Below, in pieces: positions 6,640 to 8,804 of a stretch of 8,804 bases of DNA (its first letter is position 1; the number at the start of each line of letters is the position of its first letter). Source of the DNA: Bacillus sp. (in: firmicutes) (GTDB taxonomy: Bacteria > Bacillota > Bacilli > Bacillales > Cytobacillaceae); contig DMSR01000036.1 in NCBI GenBank assembly GCA_003457145.1, forward strand, positions 221-9,024. Direction: 5' to 3'. A program made the position numbers and the translations under genes. Under the pieces are notes generated by a model that saw only the letters and a list, made by a program, of their open reading frames with translations, did not search any database and was not told the DNA's origin.

Positions 6640-6822
6640 TTATTTAAACTTTGGCATGTATGTCCAGTGGCGATTATGATTCGAGTTTTCTGGAAAACGG
6701 TCCCCGGCTTGCAGCTTTACTTTTTGAGGATTGTTTACATTGCTGCCTGTTTCGCCAATTTCAATGTAAATTCCATTATTCGGTGCCTTTTGTCCAGCAC
6801 GAAACTGATGACTTTGCCCCAT
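6640..6822 (-). CDS. yjzC: YjzC-family small protein
   Basis: This 60-residue soluble protein, rich in Gly, Asn, Gln and basic residues, matches the YjzC family almost end to end: MGQSHQFRAGQKAPNNG, then IYIEIGETGS, NPQKVKLQAGDRFPE and NHNRHW. Its start is well supported, with AAGGAGG 7 nt upstream of the ATG. It has no membrane segment, signal peptide or cysteine. It lies between argF and yjaU, the position I recall in B. subtilis, except that uppP now separates it from argF and clpB separates it from yjaU. Its function is unknown. The upstream region (6823-7008) is divergent with uppP and holds no promoter I would assign firmly. Read-through past its terminator would enter clpB. Confidence 0.9.
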   Translation of the reverse strand: MGQSHQFRAGQKAPNNGIYIEIGETGSNVNNPQKVKLQAGDRFPENSNHNRHWTYMPKFK

Positions 6823-6990
6823 CTGCCTTCCTCCTTCATAAAGTATTCCGGCTATTTTATTATCTGCTGATTTAAGCGAACTATTTATAAAAACATCTGG
6901 AAGCTCAATTTCCCAAAGTTAATCCTTTCATTAAAACAATATTTACGGTACATTATTTTGTATGGACAAAAAATGGGTAAATCAATATTT

Positions 6991-6995
6991 GGAGG
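6991..6995 (+). promoter_or_regulatory. SD of uppP with long spacing
   Basis: GGAGG lies 13 nt before the ATG at 7009, longer than the usual 6-9 nt. An in-frame TAA at 7000-7002 excludes any earlier start, so the ATG at 7009 must be used unless ATA at 7003 is a start. Translation may be weaker than at neighbouring genes. Confidence 0.6.
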
Positions 6996-7008
6996 AATTT
7001 AAATAAAC

Positions 7009-7821
7009 ATGGAAAACTTTTATGACTTAATTAAGTATATATTTTTGGGCCTTTTCCAGGGATTGACTGAACCGATTCCCGTTTCTTCAAGCGGGCACCT
7101 GGAAATCGCTGAATATTTTTTCGGTTTAGAGATTGAAGGAATGAGTTTTGCGCTGCTCGTTAATACCGCATCGCTTTTCGCGGTTTTGCTTATTTATAGA
7201 GACGATATCATCCGGTTAATCATTAACGGGACTGCATATTTAAGAAGCAAGGATCCAGAAGCGAAATCAGATTTCATGTTCATTATCTATTTAATCATCG
7301 GGACGATTCCTGCAGGTGTCATCGGAATTTTATTCGGAGATTTTATCGAGATTAACTTGGCTTCAATTAAAACGGTCGGCATTACACTTCTTATAACAGG
7401 AGTTGCCCTCTGGACGATACGCAATATGCGTGGCCGCAAGAGCGATGGGGATCTAAGCGCCAGGGATGCGATTATAGTCGGTCTTGCCCAGGCAGTCGCC
7501 TTAATACCTGGCATCAGCCGTTCGGGTGCAACAATTGTAGCCGCAATGAGCCTTGGGATGAAACAGGAAACGGCATTAAGATATTCTTTCCTTTTGTACA
7601 TTCCTGTCAGTGTAGGCGGGATGCTTCTTGGTTTTTCGGATATCCTGAAGGATCCTTATCTTGATGAATTAGCATTGCCATATATTTTCGCATTTTTCTC
7701 ATCGCTTGTTGCATCTTATTTTTCTTTAAAATGGTTCATGAATATAATGGCACGCGGCAACTTAAAATATTTCGCGATTTATTGCTTTATTGTTGGACCG
7801 CTTGTGTATTTTTTATCTTAA
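7009..7821 (+). CDS. uppP: Undecaprenyl-diphosphatase, UppP/BacA family
   Basis: This integral membrane enzyme of 270 aa (normal length for the family) dephosphorylates undecaprenyl diphosphate to recycle the lipid carrier for peptidoglycan and other wall polymers. Extra copies are known to give bacitracin tolerance. The first signature is [15 protein letters not shown] (17-31), with Glu21, Ser27 and His30. The second is [10 protein letters not shown] (166-175), with Arg171. Position 17, Glu in E. coli BacA, is Gln here, as in many family members. Pro22 replaces the usual aromatic residue and is less common. There are about seven or eight hydrophobic helices. It lies between argF and yjzC on the opposite strand, a single-gene unit with its own terminator. 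I recall no such gene at this place in B. subtilis, so it is probably an accessory paralog. Confidence 0.93.
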   Translation: MENFYDLIKYIFLGLFQGLTEPIPVSSSGHLEIAEYFFGLEIEGMSFALLVNTASLFAVLLIYRDDIIRLIINGTAYLRSKDPEAKSDFMFIIYLIIGTIPAGVIGILFGDFIEINLASIKTVGITLLITGVALWTIRNMRGRKSDGDLSARDAIIVGLAQAVALIPGISRSGATIVAAMSLGMKQETALRYSFLLYIPVSVGGMLLGFSDILKDPYLDELALPYIFAFFSSLVASYFSLKWFMNIMARGNLKYFAIYCFIVGPLVYFLS

Positions 7822-7830
7822 TTTACGTTA

Positions 7831-7877
7831 AAAAGGGTGTCCCAAAGGTATAAATTTTGGGCACCCTCTTTCTTTTT
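7831..7877. terminator. Bidirectional terminator between uppP and argF
   Basis: Arms GGGTGTCCCAAA (7835-7846) and TTTGGGCACCC (7856-7866) form a stem with one bulged T and a 9-nt loop. T-rich sequence follows on the right (five Ts at 7873-7877), and an A5 run lies on the left at 7830-7834. It can stop uppP rightward and argF leftward. The argF transcript would carry a 3' leader of about 170 nt. Confidence 0.85.
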
Positions 7878-7902
7878 AGTACGGCTGTAAAAATTGGGCC
7901 CG

Positions 7903-7915
7903 TTGATTTCCGTTC
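7903..7915 (+). repeat. Short remnant of the intergenic repeat end
   Basis: TTGATTTCCGTTC matches the left end of the 3657-3859 repeat at 12 of 13 positions (against 3657-3669). No other part of the element is visible nearby, so it may be a leftover end or a chance match. The AT-rich bases from 7921 to 8000 show no ORF or clear hairpin. Confidence 0.35.
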
Positions 7916-8000
7916 AACTCAGATTTACAAAATAATTTTATCTTAAAATAAAAACTTATTTTGACGGGTTTAATACAACATAGCCATTATAAGTGCTTGC

Positions 8001-8804
8001 TTAATCCTTAAGGAGTTCCAAAAGCAGCGCCTTTTGTGCATGGAGGCGGTTTCCAGCCTGTTCAAAGACTACAGAGTGACTACCGTCTATGACCCCAGTC
8101 GTTACCTCCTCGCCGCGATGGGCCGGCAGACAGTGCATAAATAGGTAATCAACATTCGCAAGCCTGCATAATGCCTCGTTCACCTGGAACCCTTGAAAAT
8201 CCTTTAATCTTTGTTCATTTTCATTTTCCTGGCCCATACTCGTCCACACATCTGTATAAATAATGTCAGCATCACTAACCGCTTCAATTGGTGAGTCTGT
8301 GATGACCAATTTCGCTCCACTTTTTTCAGCATACCCTGCACACTGACTGATTATTTTTTCATCAGGAAAATAAGCTTTTGGAGCAGCGATTGAAATATCC
8401 ATACCCATTTTGGTACAAGCAATCATCAACGAATGAGCGACGTTGTTGCCGTCGCCAATATAGGCAAGCTTGAGACCTGCAAGCTTCGCTTTCTGTTCAT
8501 ATATTGTCAATAAATCAGCCAGAGCCTGACATGGATGGTAAAGGTCTGTCAGACCATTTATAACAGGGACTGAGGCATGGGCAGCAAGCTCTTCAATTGA
8601 GTCATGTGAAAAGGTCCTGATCATAATACCATCTACATATTGTGAAAGCACCTGAGCAGTATCTGCGATGCTTTCCCCTCGTCCAAGCTGCAGGTCATTC
8701 CCATTCAGATAGAGTGCGCTTCCGCCAAGCTGAATCATTCCAACTTCAAAAGACACCCTTGTACGGGTTGAAGATTGATCAAAAATCCTCCCAAGTATTT
8801 TGCC
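8001..8804 (-). CDS. argF: Ornithine carbamoyltransferase, N-terminus beyond the window
   Basis: This cytoplasmic enzyme joins carbamoyl phosphate and ornithine to give citrulline in arginine synthesis. The visible 267 residues are in frame to the last base. The apparent GTG start at 8756 is false, because it lies inside the carbamoyl-phosphate motif: the frame reads through [15 protein letters not shown]. Further motifs in order are HPCQ (carbamoyl phosphate), DVWTSMGQ (ornithine, SMG loop) and HCLPAHRG (with the catalytic Cys). All are intact. Compared with about 310-320 aa for the family, roughly 45-50 N-terminal residues and the start codon are missing. Bacillus argF closes the argCJBD-carAB-argF operon, so control (AhrC/ArgR) probably lies upstream, outside the window. 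The end at LLKD is natural, and the gene converges on uppP. An anabolic role is inferred from position, as catabolic ArcB is similar. Confidence 0.95.
   Translation of the reverse strand, partial: GKILGRIFDQSSTRTRVSFEVGMIQLGGSALYLNGNDLQLGRGESIADTAQVLSQYVDGIMIRTFSHDSIEELAAHASVPVINGLTDLYHPCQALADLLTIYEQKAKLAGLKLAYIGDGNNVAHSLMIACTKMGMDISIAAPKAYFPDEKIISQCAGYAEKSGAKLVITDSPIEAVSDADIIYTDVWTSMGQENENEQRLKDFQGFQVNEALCRLANVDYLFMHCLPAHRGEEVTTGVIDGSHSVVFEQAGNRLHAQKALLLELLKD

Noticed and set aside
6651..6875. Plus-strand open frames overlapping yjzC
   Set aside because: They are antisense to the well-conserved YjzC protein, which has a strong SD.
7287..7601. A minus-strand 104-codon open frame inside uppP
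   Set aside because: It is antisense to the catalytic region of UppP. Its low-complexity composition follows from the coding strand.
7961..7990. Promoter-like TTGACG and CATTAT on the plus strand pointing into argF antisense
   Set aside because: The spacer is 18 bp, the -10 is poor, the region is AT-rich, and no gene lies downstream on that strand.
8754..8756. GTG as the argF start
   Set aside because: The frame continues upstream through the essential STRTR motif, so this GTG is an internal Val codon.

Overview
The window looks like a low-to-moderate GC Bacillaceae chromosome (Bacillus sensu lato). Coding, Shine-Dalgarno (SD) sequences and terminators are typical of Bacillus. On the minus strand the gene order is argF, yjzC, clpB, yjaU, yjaV, med, comZ, which follows the order argF-yjzC-yjzD-yjaU-yjaV-med-comZ that I recall from B. 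subtilis. Two genes are additions relative to that order: clpB, which B. subtilis lacks, and an UppP-type undecaprenyl-diphosphatase.

Layout from left to right: a partial plus-strand orphan ORF (1-207) converges on comZ across a bidirectional terminator. comZ and med form a tight minus-strand pair for competence control. Upstream of them are yjaV (degenerate SDR-like protein) and yjaU (alpha/beta-hydrolase fold without its catalytic residues). A 66-nt hairpin between yjaU and yjaV buries the yjaV SD. The yjaU/yjzD divergent region holds a 50-bp imperfect palindrome. yjzD (62-aa membrane protein) ends at a strong terminator, and then comes a decayed Bacillaceae intergenic repeat of about 200 bp. 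clpB follows on the minus strand, with a perfect CtsR operator between its -10 box and its SD. The yjzC terminator hairpin abuts the clpB -35. Divergently, uppP runs on the plus strand to a bidirectional terminator shared with argF, whose 5' end lies beyond the window.

The genes fall into functional groups: arginine synthesis (argF), protein disaggregation under heat-shock control (clpB), cell-wall lipid-carrier recycling (uppP), and regulation of competence (med, comZ). The yjz and yja genes are uncharacterised neighbours. Several annotated-looking first codons are wrong. SD placement moves the starts of med, yjaV, yjzD and clpB (to TTG) downstream, and argF extends beyond the window edge.

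I found no new multi-gene system. The most interesting items are the SD-sequestering hairpin, the pseudo-enzyme pair YjaU/YjaV, the uncharacterised palindrome, and the decayed repeats. All functional names come from recognising sequence motifs by eye and from gene order, not from database searches.
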